Assembly (NCBI RefSeq): GCF_017163935.1
Contig: NZ_JABVZR010000001.1
Coordinates: forward strand, 3,782,001-3,846,000
Length of the DNA stretch: 64,000 bases
Direction of reading: 5' to 3'
Origin: Novosphingobium terrae
GTDB lineage: Bacteria > Pseudomonadota > Alphaproteobacteria > Sphingomonadales > Sphingomonadaceae
The position numbers and the translations under genes were made by a program. Below are positions 32,897 to 43,535 of the stretch, in pieces (within the stretch, counting starts at the first letter, position 1; the number at the start of each line of letters is the position of its first letter). The notes below the pieces were generated by a model. The model saw nothing but the letters and a program-made list of their open reading frames with translations, was not told where the DNA came from and searched no databases.

Positions 32897-33202
32897 ATGA
32901 CCGACGCGCAGCTCTATGCCTTGATCGGCCTTGCCATCCGCACCCTGCTGACGGTGATGATCCTGACATGGCTGATCGAGATGGTGGCCTTCCGCCGCCT
33001 GCGCCCTGCCCTGCGCGCCACGATCACCGTCACGCTGGCATGGCTGATCTCTGCTGCCACCACCGGCCCATGGCGCGACTGGGGCCATCGCTATGACCCA
33101 CACGCGCTGATCACCTATCTGCCCGCCGCCGCGATCATCTGGTTCTTCTATCTGCGCAGCCTGACGAAGGCTTACGGCAACGATCCGGACCACGCCGAAT
33201 AA
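32897..33202 (+). CDS. Small membrane protein of unknown function
   Basis: A 101-residue protein with about three membrane helices: residues 5-26, 38-54 (ITVTLAWLISAATTG) and 70-88 (LITYLPAAAIIWFFYL). The ATG at 32897 has AGGA nearby and gives a normal N-terminus; longer in-frame extensions overlap the FkbH-like gene and look non-coding. It is the last gene of the polysaccharide region before a terminator. Family and function not recognised. Confidence 0.6.
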   Translation: MTDAQLYALIGLAIRTLLTVMILTWLIEMVAFRRLRPALRATITVTLAWLISAATTGPWRDWGHRYDPHALITYLPAAAIIWFFYLRSLTKAYGNDPDHAE

Positions 33203-33216
33203 GCCCCATAACAAAA

Positions 33217-33240
33217 GGGCGCCCCCTTGCGGGGACGCCC
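33217..33240. terminator. Hairpin between convergent small membrane gene and aconitase
   Basis: Stem GGGCG-C-CCCC / GGGG-A-CGCCC with one mismatch and loop TTGC. It is preceded by AAAA, so a minus-strand transcript (aconitase) would read hairpin then TTTT. It probably terminates acnA. Confidence 0.7.
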
Positions 33241-33268
33241 TCCTGATTTGCAACGCTGATCGAAAGGA

Positions 33269-35941
<2,673 letters not shown>

Positions 35942-36101
35942 GCGGCGTGTTTCCCTCGGCTGTCACCAGACCGCAAAAGGCCGCCGCGCTTCGGGGATCA
36001 ATCCCGTCCGCGCCATGCTGCTTTGCGGAAAAGGTGCATTGATGTTGGGAAGCCCCTGCGCGCTTGCAGCGAACTCGTCAAGTATGCCGAAGGTAGGGTG
36101 G

Positions 36102-36118
36102 TCGGTAAAATTTACCGA
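36102..36118. promoter_or_regulatory. Palindromic site in the region upstream of acnA
   Basis: TCGGTAAA-A-TTTACCGA is a perfect inverted repeat with 8-bp arms, about 160 bp upstream of the acnA ATG and 60 bp from the 3' end of the DMT transporter gene. It looks like a binding site for a dimeric regulator. Which one is not known. The rest of 35942-36178 holds no supported gene. Confidence 0.5.
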
Positions 36119-36178
36119 TAGAACCCCTGCGTTTTTGATACTGACTTTCAACAGCAATTCAAGTCCTGAATTGGTGGC

Positions 36179-37123
36179 TCAGCTGGTCAATTCGCCCGGC
36201 AGACCGTCCTGCTCGGTCACCTGCCCGCGCTGCGCGGTGCCCACCCATACGCCCGCCACGATGAGCGCAACGCCGCCCAGAGTCCACAGGCTGAGCGCCT
36301 CGTGAAACCACAGATAGCCCATCAGCGCGGACCAGATAAATGCACTGTATTCAACGGGTAACAGCCGATGCGCCTCGGCCCGGGCCCAGCCCCAGCCCAG
36401 CAGCGCCAGCGAGACGGAGGCCAGCACGCCCGCTCCGGCCACCAGCGCGCCCGCGCTCCAGCCAAAGGCGCCCTGCCCCGGCAGCACCGCCAGCCAGGGC
36501 GACAAGGGCAGCATGATCAAAGCGATGAACAGCCCTTGAAAAAAGGCGATCTCCAAGGGAGCGGCACGCTGGGCCTGATGGCGCTGCAGCACCAGATTGC
36601 CCGCATAGAGCACCGCCGAGGTTAGGATCGCCCCTAGCCCCAGCCGCGAGTCCAGCGAATCGGCCACGCCGTCGCTCAGCCGTCCCGCCGCCACCACGCC
36701 CACACCCAGCAGGGCGATCAGCGAGGCCCAGAGCGCGCGCCGCGTGATCGGCTCGCCCAGAAACAGCGCGGAAAGATAAAGCGCGATCAGCGGCGCAATG
36801 AACGACAGCGCCATGCCCACCGCCATCGGCGTGCGCACCAGCCCCCAGAAGAACAGGCTGGCCATGGCGCAGACCAGCCCGGCACGCAGGGCATGCACCA
36901 GCAGCATGGCCCGCGCGGGCCAGACGATCCGCTGCCCCTTGATGCGCTCCGCCGCCCACCATGCCGCCAGAGTCAGCACCGATCCCAGCAGATTGCGCCA
37001 CATCAGCGCCGTGAACACCCCCAGCACCATGGAGGCCCCCTTCATCAGCGCGTCCATCACGGCGAAGGTGGCGATCCCGGCGGCGGCGGCCAGCACGGGG
37101 CCCAGATGATGCGTGCGCGTCAT
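36179..37123 (-). CDS. DMT-superfamily (EamA) transporter
   Basis: A 314-residue inner-membrane protein with ten predicted helices in two EamA repeats: residues about 10-140 (AAAAGIATFAVMDALMKGAS start, then FFWGLVRTPMAVGMALSFIAPLIAL) and about 150-300 (LLPVEYSAFIWSALMGYLWFHEAL). Typical metabolite or drug exporters have this form. The substrate cannot be predicted. It reads toward acnA on the same strand. Its upstream region carries a short 12-bp tandem repeat. Confidence 0.87.
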   Translation of the reverse strand: MTRTHHLGPVLAAAAGIATFAVMDALMKGASMVLGVFTALMWRNLLGSVLTLAAWWAAERIKGQRIVWPARAMLLVHALRAGLVCAMASLFFWGLVRTPMAVGMALSFIAPLIALYLSALFLGEPITRRALWASLIALLGVGVVAAGRLSDGVADSLDSRLGLGAILTSAVLYAGNLVLQRHQAQRAAPLEIAFFQGLFIALIMLPLSPWLAVLPGQGAFGWSAGALVAGAGVLASVSLALLGWGWARAEAHRLLPVEYSAFIWSALMGYLWFHEALSLWTLGGVALIVAGVWVGTAQRGQVTEQDGLPGELTS

Positions 37124-37165
37124 ATCCGGCCCTTAGCCGCTGAAAAACCACGCGTCATCTCCGCA

Positions 37166-37201
37166 AAGATGAACGCCAAGATGAGCGCCAAGATGAACAG
37201 G
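37166..37201 (+). repeat. Three 12-bp tandem units
   Basis: AAGATGAACGCC, AAGATGAGCGCC, AAGATGAACAGG in direct succession, in the 222-bp divergent region between the DMT transporter and the L,D-transpeptidase. Too short to be a functional array. Slippage could change its length. No gene is supported in this interval. Confidence 0.7.
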
Positions 37202-37345
37202 GCCCGAGCGGGCAATTCAGCAAGTTGCAAGGCACAATGCTTGATGCGCAGCGTTGAAAAGGGCAAAGCATCCGGCGCAGCTTTCGCGCATCCGGGCAAC
37301 TATTGCCACGCCGGATGAGATTGAAGACAGGGATACGATACGGAC

Positions 37346-38929
37346 ATGGCCAATCAACCGCACGACCGCCTGACGCCGGGCTCGATCAGCGCTGCCGCTG
37401 CCCCCGGCAAGCGCAAGCGGCTGGCCCTGTGGCTGGGCAGCGCCGCGCTGATGATGCCGGGCGCCGCACTGGCCATTCCGCCGGGCGGCTACAGCGGACT
37501 GCAGGCCTCGCCCACGCCGACCCCCACGGCCACGCCGACCCCGAAGCCCAAGCCCAAGACCCCGCCGCCGACCTCGATCCTGCCGGCCTCGATGCAGCCT
37601 GCCACGCCGCGCCCCACCGCCACGCTGCAGAAGCCCGCCGCACAGCCCGCGCCCTATATCGATGCCCAGCCCACCACCGCGCCGGTGGCCCCGCCGCCGG
37701 TCCTGACCCCCGGCGCGCCCAACACGCGCACCGTCACCACCATCGTCCCCGCTGAACAGCCCGTGCGGACCTGGACTCTGGCCGATGCGCAGTCCCTGCT
37801 GGCGGTCATCAAGACCATCGACACCGAGGGCCTGTTCCCCGGCGACTACAAGCCCGAGGTGCTGGCCGCCGCCATCACGGCAGGCGCCGGCCCCGCGCTG
37901 GATGAAGCCGCCAGCCGCAGCTTCGACTGGCTGGCCGAAGACCTGCGCGATGGCCGCACCCCCATGGACAGCCGCATCCAGTGGTTCGCCGTCGATACCG
38001 ATGTCGATGCCCATCCCACGCATGAGATTCTCGAACGCGCGCTGGCCACTCATGATGTGGCAGGCGTGCTGGCCGGGCTCGACCCGACCTATGCCGATTA
38101 TGCCGCGCTGAAGGACGCGCTGGCCGCCACGCCCCGCGCCGACAAGGCCCGCCGCGACATGATCCGCATCAACATGGACCGCTGGCGCTGGCTGCCGCGC
38201 GAGCTGGGTCAGGTCTATCTGCTGACCAACATCCCGGAATTCCAGCTGCGCTTCAACGTGGGCGGCAAGATCATCAAGACCTACCGCACCGTCGTCGGCA
38301 AGCCGGGGCGCACCGCCACGCCTCAGCTGGCCGAAAAGGTGCAGGCCGTGGTCTTCAACCCCACCTGGACCGTGCCGCAGTCCATCGTGAAGGGCGAAAA
38401 TCTGGGCGCCAAGCTGCTGGCCAACCCCGCCTCCGCCGCGCGTCAGGGTTACAAGGTGACCAAGTCCGAGAGCGGCATGATCACCGTGGTGCAGCAGCCG
38501 GGCGACAAGAACTCGCTGGGCCGCATGAAGATCGACATGCCCAACCCGCATGCCATCTATCTGCATGACACCCCCGCCAAGGCGCTGTTCGAAACGCCGG
38601 TGCGCGCCTATTCGCACGGCTGCATCCGCACGCAGGACGCGCTGAAGCTGGGCATGACCATCGCCATGGTGCGCGGCGACATGACTCAGGATGAGGCCTC
38701 GGAGCTCTATCACTCGCTGAAGTACAAGCGCGTGGTGATGAAGCAGGCCACACCCGTGTATCTGACCTACACCACCATGGGCCTGAACGTGGAAGGCCAG
38801 ATGTCCACCTTCAAGGACATCTATGACCGCGACGCCCCCGTGCTGGCCAGCTTCCGCGGCCCTCGCGCGCTGCACACCACGCAGCGTACCAGCACGCAGG
38901 AAGTGATCGTGGCGGATGATCCTTTGTAA
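37346..38929 (+). CDS. Murein L,D-transpeptidase (YcbB-like, YkuD domain)
   Basis: A 527-residue exported enzyme forming 3-3 peptidoglycan cross-links or attaching proteins to peptidoglycan. N-terminus: basic region RKR, hydrophobic stretch and likely cleavage near ALAIP (about 42-45), then a Pro/Thr-rich linker (about 55-140), the L,D-transpeptidase scaffold domain and a C-terminal YkuD domain. The active-site motif is YSHGCIRTQDA with catalytic Cys426 and an upstream His in IYLHDTPAKALF. Other family text: NPTWTVPQSIVKGE. Repeat copy 5 starts 33 nt after the stop, and a second, unrelated transpeptidase gene is convergent beyond it. Confidence 0.9.
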   Translation: MANQPHDRLTPGSISAAAAPGKRKRLALWLGSAALMMPGAALAIPPGGYSGLQASPTPTPTATPTPKPKPKTPPPTSILPASMQPATPRPTATLQKPAAQPAPYIDAQPTTAPVAPPPVLTPGAPNTRTVTTIVPAEQPVRTWTLADAQSLLAVIKTIDTEGLFPGDYKPEVLAAAITAGAGPALDEAASRSFDWLAEDLRDGRTPMDSRIQWFAVDTDVDAHPTHEILERALATHDVAGVLAGLDPTYADYAALKDALAATPRADKARRDMIRINMDRWRWLPRELGQVYLLTNIPEFQLRFNVGGKIIKTYRTVVGKPGRTATPQLAEKVQAVVFNPTWTVPQSIVKGENLGAKLLANPASAARQGYKVTKSESGMITVVQQPGDKNSLGRMKIDMPNPHAIYLHDTPAKALFETPVRAYSHGCIRTQDALKLGMTIAMVRGDMTQDEASELYHSLKYKRVVMKQATPVYLTYTTMGLNVEGQMSTFKDIYDRDAPVLASFRGPRALHTTQRTSTQEVIVADDPL

Positions 38930-38962
38930 GGGGGTTTGAAGTCGGTTGAAGGAAGAGAAGGT

Positions 38963-39186
38963 GCGAGGGGGTTACCCCCTCGCGCTCCCATGACGTCTTC
39001 CGACACAAAGGTTTGTGGCATCCTGGCGGTGCGCAACCTTTCCACGGGCACGGAAAAGGCGCCGCAGGCAGGAAGCCCCGGCGCCTTTTCTCGTTTTAAG
39101 GCCTGCGGCGCGGCAATCTGGGCGCGATGCCGAACCCGTAGCGCAACGTAGACACTCATGGGAGCGCGAGGGTGTAACACCCTCGC
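38963..39186 (-). repeat. Dual-hairpin intergenic repeat, copy 5 (inverted)
   Basis: A 224-bp element between two convergent L,D-transpeptidase genes. The left (B-end) hairpin 38963-38983 has arms GCGAGGGGG/CCCCCTCGC, then GCTCCC, CATGACGTCTTCCGAC. The right (A-end) hairpin 39166-39186 has arms GCGAGGGTG/CACCCTCGC, preceded by CGCAACGTAGAC. The A end faces the minus-strand gene at 39221, 34 nt from its stop. Internally GGCGCCGCAGGC and GGCCTGCGGCGC are inverted. The centre differs from copies 1-4 and resembles copy 6. Confidence 0.9.
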
Positions 39187-39220
39187 ACCTAACTTCTCTT
39201 AATCCTGCTGATTCACCAAA

Positions 39221-39964
39221 TCAGGCGTCGGAAATCCGGTCAGCATAGAGCAGACGCCCCGCCGCCAGATGGGTCAGCGCCTTGTTGAACTGCTGCGGGT
39301 CCATGGCGAAGCAGCCTTCCGAGCGACCCAGTTTGCCATATTTCGTCAGCATATCCGGCGCGGCGTACCAGGCCGGGTGCATGACGATGGCGCGCTCCAG
39401 CGCATTGGAATTGTCGGCATCGAGGCCGCGCAGGCGGATCGAGGGGCCATACTTGCCGTCATAGATCGAGGCGGTGAGATAGGCCCCGCGCGAGGTCGCC
39501 TCGGAGTTCACCGTGTTCGAGAAATGCTTGAGCCAGCCGTCATGCTGCGGGTCGGAACCGCGGCCATGCGCCACCAGTTCGGAGCGCAGCGTGCCATTTT
39601 CGACATTTACGAAATGCAGGCGCGGCAGGTTGGAGGGCCGGCCGAAATCTGCCACAGCCACCAGATCGCGCTTCCAGATCACGCCGGACAGGCGGCTGAT
39701 CTGCTGCTGGGCGATGCCCACCACCTGGCGCTCATAGGGCGTCAGCGGGCTGGCCGTGGCCGGCATGCCCGTGCTGGGCGCCATGGTTTCGAAGCCCGGC
39801 CCGGCTTGCATCAGATGCGATGCTCCGGCCTGAGCCGCGCCATGCGCAGCACTGTTCTTGTGAGCATGCGCCAGCAAGCGCATGGGCGTTGCCAAAGCCA
39901 CACCAGTCCACAACCCGCCAACCAGCAGGTTTCTACGATTCAGCGATCCCGTCATGGTCGTCAT
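39221..39964 (-). CDS. L,D-transpeptidase catalytic-domain family protein with Tat-type signal
   Basis: A 247-residue protein of the murein L,D-transpeptidase catalytic domain family (YkuD_2 type), distinct from the YcbB-like enzyme next door. The N-terminus SLNRRNLLVGGLWTGVALATP looks like a twin-arginine signal. The domain has DFGRPSNLPRLHFVNVENG, VAHGRGSDPQHDGWLKHFSN, and the catalytic-Cys motif GRSEGCFAMDP (Cys218). The start at 39964 is preferred (GGAGG about 12 nt upstream). It is convergent with the larger transpeptidase and separated from it by repeat copy 5. Confidence 0.85.
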   Translation of the reverse strand: MTTMTGSLNRRNLLVGGLWTGVALATPMRLLAHAHKNSAAHGAAQAGASHLMQAGPGFETMAPSTGMPATASPLTPYERQVVGIAQQQISRLSGVIWKRDLVAVADFGRPSNLPRLHFVNVENGTLRSELVAHGRGSDPQHDGWLKHFSNTVNSEATSRGAYLTASIYDGKYGPSIRLRGLDADNSNALERAIVMHPAWYAAPDMLTKYGKLGRSEGCFAMDPQQFNKALTHLAAGRLLYADRISDA

Positions 39965-39992
39965 CCATGCTTCAGCCCCTCCATTTTGGCTA

Positions 39993-40493
39993 TTATGATT
40001 CGGCGGAAGCGCTTTGGCCTGCGGCGAGTTGAGACAAAGCGTCTGCATCAACGCGCATCACCGTCCATTGTTCCTGAGGAATCGCCCCGAGCGAGCGATA
40101 AAATCCGATCGCCGGTTCATTCCAGTCCAGCACCGACCATTCGAGTCGCGCGCAATTGCGCTCCACCGCCAGCGCCGCCAGCCTGACCAGCAGCGCCTTG
40201 CCCAGCCCGGCGCCTCGCGCGGCAGGGCGCACATAGAGGTCCTCAAGATAGATCCCGGGCCGCCCCTCGAAGGTGGAGAAATTATGGAAGAACAGCGCAA
40301 AGCCCTGCGCCTCACCAGCCACTTCGCCGATCAGCACCTCGGCCATGGGGCGCGGGCCGAACAGATGGTCATGCAGCACGGCCTCGTCGAAACGCACCGC
40401 ATGGGAGAGTTTTTCATACTCGGCCAATTCGCGGATAAAGGCGCAGATCAGCGGCAGATCGTCAGGCGTGGCGGAACGGATAGAGGTGCTCAT
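39993..40493 (-). CDS. GNAT-family N-acetyltransferase
   Basis: A 166-residue acetyl-CoA-dependent transferase. It starts IRSATPDDLPLICAFIRELAEYE and has the acetyl-CoA loop LYVRPAARGAGLGKALLVRLA with the R/Q-x-x-G-x-G/A motif and SVLDWNEPAIGFYRSLGA. This arrangement resembles diamine/spermidine-type acetyltransferases (SAT-like), although the acceptor cannot be assigned. It lies upstream of the L,D-transpeptidase gene on the same strand, 28 nt apart. Confidence 0.88.
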   Translation of the reverse strand: MSTSIRSATPDDLPLICAFIRELAEYEKLSHAVRFDEAVLHDHLFGPRPMAEVLIGEVAGEAQGFALFFHNFSTFEGRPGIYLEDLYVRPAARGAGLGKALLVRLAALAVERNCARLEWSVLDWNEPAIGFYRSLGAIPQEQWTVMRVDADALSQLAAGQSASAES

Positions 40494-40532
40494 GCCGACG
40501 CCTTGGCAAAGGGTGCCCCGCCCCGCAAGCGG

Positions 40533-41090
40533 TCAATTGGGCATCAGCACCATCGTATCGCCCTTCAGCTCCACGCGCCCGATCTCGCGCAGCACCGACT
40601 GGCCCAGCAGATTCTCGGTGAGCCCCTGCGCCACCACCGCACGCTGGTGATCCATACGCCGCCCCATCAGTTCCACGCTGTCCAGCAACACCGGAGCGCC
40701 CATGCCTTGGCCTGACGCAGTACGCAAAATAGGCTGATAATCGCCGGCACTGATGTTCAACCCCAACGACTGCGCCGTCTCCGGCGTCAGCGCCACCATA
40801 TCGGCGCCGGTGTCGACCAGAAACCGCGTGTTGCGCCCATTGACCGCAACATCGATGTGAAACTGGCCTGAGCGGTCACGCACCAACACCTTGGGCTCGA
40901 CCGGCTGGCTGGCGCCCGGGGGAGTGTGGTTGATGCCCCATGGGTTGTAGGGCTCGCTCGCCGTGGCATCCGCCACCGCTACCGCCGGGGTTTCAGCCTG
41001 AGCGGCAGGCGTATTATGGTGAGTCATGGCCCGAGCCAGCCCGAACAGCAGCATCAGGATGAAGACAGTGAAACGGAGCAGGCGATTCAT
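40533..41090 (-). CDS. Retropepsin-like aspartic protease (clan AA), membrane-anchored
   Basis: A 185-residue protein with an N-terminal hydrophobic anchor (about residues 5-21, FTVFILMLLFGLARA) and a single retropepsin-type domain (about 75-180). The active-site triplet is in RFLVDTGADMVALT; the flap/second strand region is LGLNISAGDY and the end is LLGQSVLREIGRVEL. Such TIGR02281-type proteins in alphaproteobacteria are presumed periplasmic dimeric aspartic proteases. The ATG at 41090 is chosen because further upstream codons come from repeat copy 6. Substrates unknown. Confidence 0.85.
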   Translation of the reverse strand: MNRLLRFTVFILMLLFGLARAMTHHNTPAAQAETPAVAVADATASEPYNPWGINHTPPGASQPVEPKVLVRDRSGQFHIDVAVNGRNTRFLVDTGADMVALTPETAQSLGLNISAGDYQPILRTASGQGMGAPVLLDSVELMGRRMDHQRAVVAQGLTENLLGQSVLREIGRVELKGDTMVLMPN

Positions 41091-41142
41091 GGCCTTTTCC
41101 CTTAAGGGGAAAGAGTTAGGGAATCGTGGAAGGAAGGAAGAT

Positions 41143-41401
41143 GCGAGGGGGAGTCCTTGTTGGTGCATCTCTCAAGAGAGATACTTCGGGCCCCTCCCGC
41201 TCCCATAACGTCTCCCGACGCTTGGACAGAGGCATCCTGCCGGTGCGCAAACTTTCTAAAGGCAGAGAAAAGGCGCCGCAGGCAGCATGCCCCGACGCCT
41301 TGTCTCGTTTGAAAGCCTGCGACGCAGCGACCTTAGCTCTATGGCCGAACCCGATACGCAACGTAGACATTAAAGGGAGCGCGAGGGTGTAACACCTTCG
41401 C
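41143..41401 (-). repeat. Dual-hairpin intergenic repeat, copy 6 (inverted, expanded B-end hairpin)
   Basis: A 259-bp element between ispG and the protease. The A-end hairpin 41381-41401 (arms GCGAGGGTG/CACCTTCGC, one G-T wobble) is 17 nt from the ispG stop. The B-end hairpin is altered: GCGAGGGG at 41143 and the facing CCCCTCCCGC are separated by about 40 nt instead of 3-5 nt. The extra segment has its own small hairpin (ATCTCT-CAAG-AGAGAT). Inner sequence (CCCATAACGTCTCCCGAC, GGCGCCGCAGGC, CGCAACGTAGAC) matches the family. The protease promoter must lie in or beside this element. Confidence 0.87.
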
Positions 41402-41418
41402 ACTTAACCCTTCACTTC

Positions 41419-42543
41419 TTACTCGGCTGCTTCCTTGGCCGCCTCGGCAGCTTCCATCTCGGCAGCCTTGGCTTCCACCAGCCCGACGATGTGATCCAGC
41501 ATTTCCTCGCTGTTGATCACATGGTCGGTCACGCCCGACAGATAGACCATATGCTTGCCGTTGCCGCCACCGGTCAGGCCGATGTCGGTCTCGCGCGCCT
41601 CGCCCGGCCCGTTCACCACGCAGCCCAGCACCGAAAGCGAGATCGGCGTCTTGATGTGCGACAGACGCTGCTCCAGCGCCGAAACCGTGCGGATCACGTC
41701 AAAACCCTGACGCGCGCAGGACGGGCACGACACCACACGCACACCACGCGTGCGCAGGCCCAGCGACTTTAGGATCTCGTAGCCGACGCGGACCTCTTCC
41801 TCGGGCTCGGCCGAGAGCGAGACGCGGATCGTGTCACCGATACCGGCCCACAGCAGGTTGCCCATGCCGATGGCGCTCTTCACGGTGCCACCAATAAGCC
41901 CGCCCGCCTCGGTGATGCCCAGATGCAGCGGGCAATCCACCGCATCGGCCAGCGCCATATAGGCCGAGACCGCGAGGAACACGTCGGAGGCCTTCACGGC
42001 CACCTTATACTCGTGGAAATCATGGTCCTGCAGCAGCTTGATGTGGTCCAGCGCCGATTCGACCAGCGCCTCGGGGCAAGGCTCGCCGTATTTCTCCAGC
42101 AGATCCTTTTCCAGCGAACCGGCGTTCACGCCGATGCGGATGGCGCAGCCATTGGCCTTGGCGGCGCGCACCACTTCGGCCACGCGGTCGCTGCCGCCGA
42201 TGTTGCCGGGGTTGATGCGCAGGCAGGCGGCGCCAGCGTCGGCGGCCTCAAGGGCGCGCTTGTAGTGGAAGTGGATGTCGGCCACCAGCGGCACGCGGGC
42301 AGCGCGGGCGATCTGCTTGAAGGCAGCCGTGCTTTCCACATCGGGGCAGGAGACGCGGATGATGTCGGCGCCCGCATCCTCGCAGCGGCGGATCTGGTCG
42401 ATCGTCGCCTTGGCGTCGGAGGTGAGCGTGTTGGTCATGGTCTGCACCGAGATCGGAGCGTCGCCGCCCACGGGCAGCTTGCCCACCATGATCTGACGGC
42501 TTTGGCGGCGCGCGATATCGCGCCAGGGACGCACTGAAGACAT
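41419..42543 (-). CDS. ispG: 4-hydroxy-3-methylbut-2-en-1-yl diphosphate synthase (flavodoxin)
   Basis: A 374-residue 4Fe-4S enzyme of the MEP isoprenoid pathway that converts methylerythritol cyclodiphosphate to HMBPP. Seen: the N-terminal TIM-barrel start [50 protein letters not shown] metal region, and the C-terminal cluster ligands in [14 protein letters not shown] and [17 protein letters not shown]. Length matches short bacterial IspG. The C-terminus ends in an Ala/Glu-rich helix. Repeat copy 6 begins 17 nt after the stop. Confidence 0.96.
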   Translation of the reverse strand: MSSVRPWRDIARRQSRQIMVGKLPVGGDAPISVQTMTNTLTSDAKATIDQIRRCEDAGADIIRVSCPDVESTAAFKQIARAARVPLVADIHFHYKRALEAADAGAACLRINPGNIGGSDRVAEVVRAAKANGCAIRIGVNAGSLEKDLLEKYGEPCPEALVESALDHIKLLQDHDFHEYKVAVKASDVFLAVSAYMALADAVDCPLHLGITEAGGLIGGTVKSAIGMGNLLWAGIGDTIRVSLSAEPEEEVRVGYEILKSLGLRTRGVRVVSCPSCARQGFDVIRTVSALEQRLSHIKTPISLSVLGCVVNGPGEARETDIGLTGGGNGKHMVYLSGVTDHVINSEEMLDHIVGLVEAKAAEMEAAEAAKEAAE

Positions 42544-42641
42544 GAACGGTCCTTGCTGGAGGGCTGGAGGGTGCCCCTCGTTTGCCCGCCCTATAGCGCA
42601 TCGGGGCGCCGCCGCAAATGTGGCGGATGGGCCATAAGCGA

Positions 42642-43535
42642 TTAAGCGTGCTTATCGGCCTTCCGCCGCCCCATGCGCATGCCGCCTTCCAGCCTTTCGC
42701 GCAGCTGGGTGTAATAGGCGTCGAGGAACGGCCCGACATCGGCGCCATGGGGCGTGTTCCAGCCGATCTTGTCGCAGATGGCGGTGGCGACCAGAGCCAT
42801 CTGATCGTCCTTGCGTAGGCGCAGCACCTCTTCCAGCCGCTGCAGCTCATACTCGCCATAGGCGGCCAGATCGGTGTCGCGGAAGCGATAGGCGGCGGCA
42901 GGGGCATGGGCGGCCTGCTCGGTCATGGCGCGGGCCAGCGGCTTGCGGGGGCGCTCCACCACCCAGGTTCCGGCGATCAGATCGCCCGCCCGCAGCCGGT
43001 CACGGTTGAAGAGCGGCAGCAGCGCGAACAGCAGAAACCACAGCGTCGCCAGCCAGCCGGTGTTGTCACCCTGACCGATGCTGGAGCCCAGCATGATCAG
43101 CGGCAGGAACAGCTCGATATCGCGCAGCAGATTGCGGGCGATCACGCGTTCGGGGGTCAGCCGGGCGCCATCGCGCGCGGCGATGCGGATGCGCATCAGG
43201 CGCTTGCCGGGGGTGGCTCCGCGCGGGCCGAGTTCAAAGGCGATAAACCAGGCATTGCGGATCAGGAAAGCAGTGATGATCCACAGCGCAAAGAGCGCCT
43301 GCATCGCATGATCCTGAGCGGTGCCGCCACGCAGATGCTGGCCCATCTCGCTCAGACTGCCTGCCGTAAAGCCGATGGCGATGGCGGACAGCAGCAGCGA
43401 GAGCCCCATGCAGATCAGATCGATCAGCAGCGCCCCGAACCGGCTGCCGCGTGAAGCCAGAGTGAAAGGCACCGTCAGCCCTTCGGGTGTGACCAGCACG
43501 CGGCGGCGGGGATCATCCCGGCGAGGATCAGCCAT
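42642..43535 (-). CDS. RDD-family membrane protein
   Basis: A 297-residue protein with an RDD domain: membrane helix with [29 protein letters not shown], then [23 protein letters not shown], the family hallmark. A long cytosolic C-terminal tail (from about 200) has alpha-helical, charged sequence. Function of RDD proteins is poorly known; some transport ions. It is the last gene of a six-gene minus-strand operon (48956 down to 42642) and overlaps the SpoIIM-like gene by 8 nt. Confidence 0.85.
   Translation of the reverse strand: MADPRRDDPRRRVLVTPEGLTVPFTLASRGSRFGALLIDLICMGLSLLLSAIAIGFTAGSLSEMGQHLRGGTAQDHAMQALFALWIITAFLIRNAWFIAFELGPRGATPGKRLMRIRIAARDGARLTPERVIARNLLRDIELFLPLIMLGSSIGQGDNTGWLATLWFLLFALLPLFNRDRLRAGDLIAGTWVVERPRKPLARAMTEQAAHAPAAAYRFRDTDLAAYGEYELQRLEEVLRLRKDDQMALVATAICDKIGWNTPHGADVGPFLDAYYTQLRERLEGGMRMGRRKADKHA

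Noticed and set aside
35963..36157. 64-residue minus-strand frame upstream of acnA
   Set aside because: No ribosome-binding site or family; the palindrome lies inside it, consistent with regulatory DNA.
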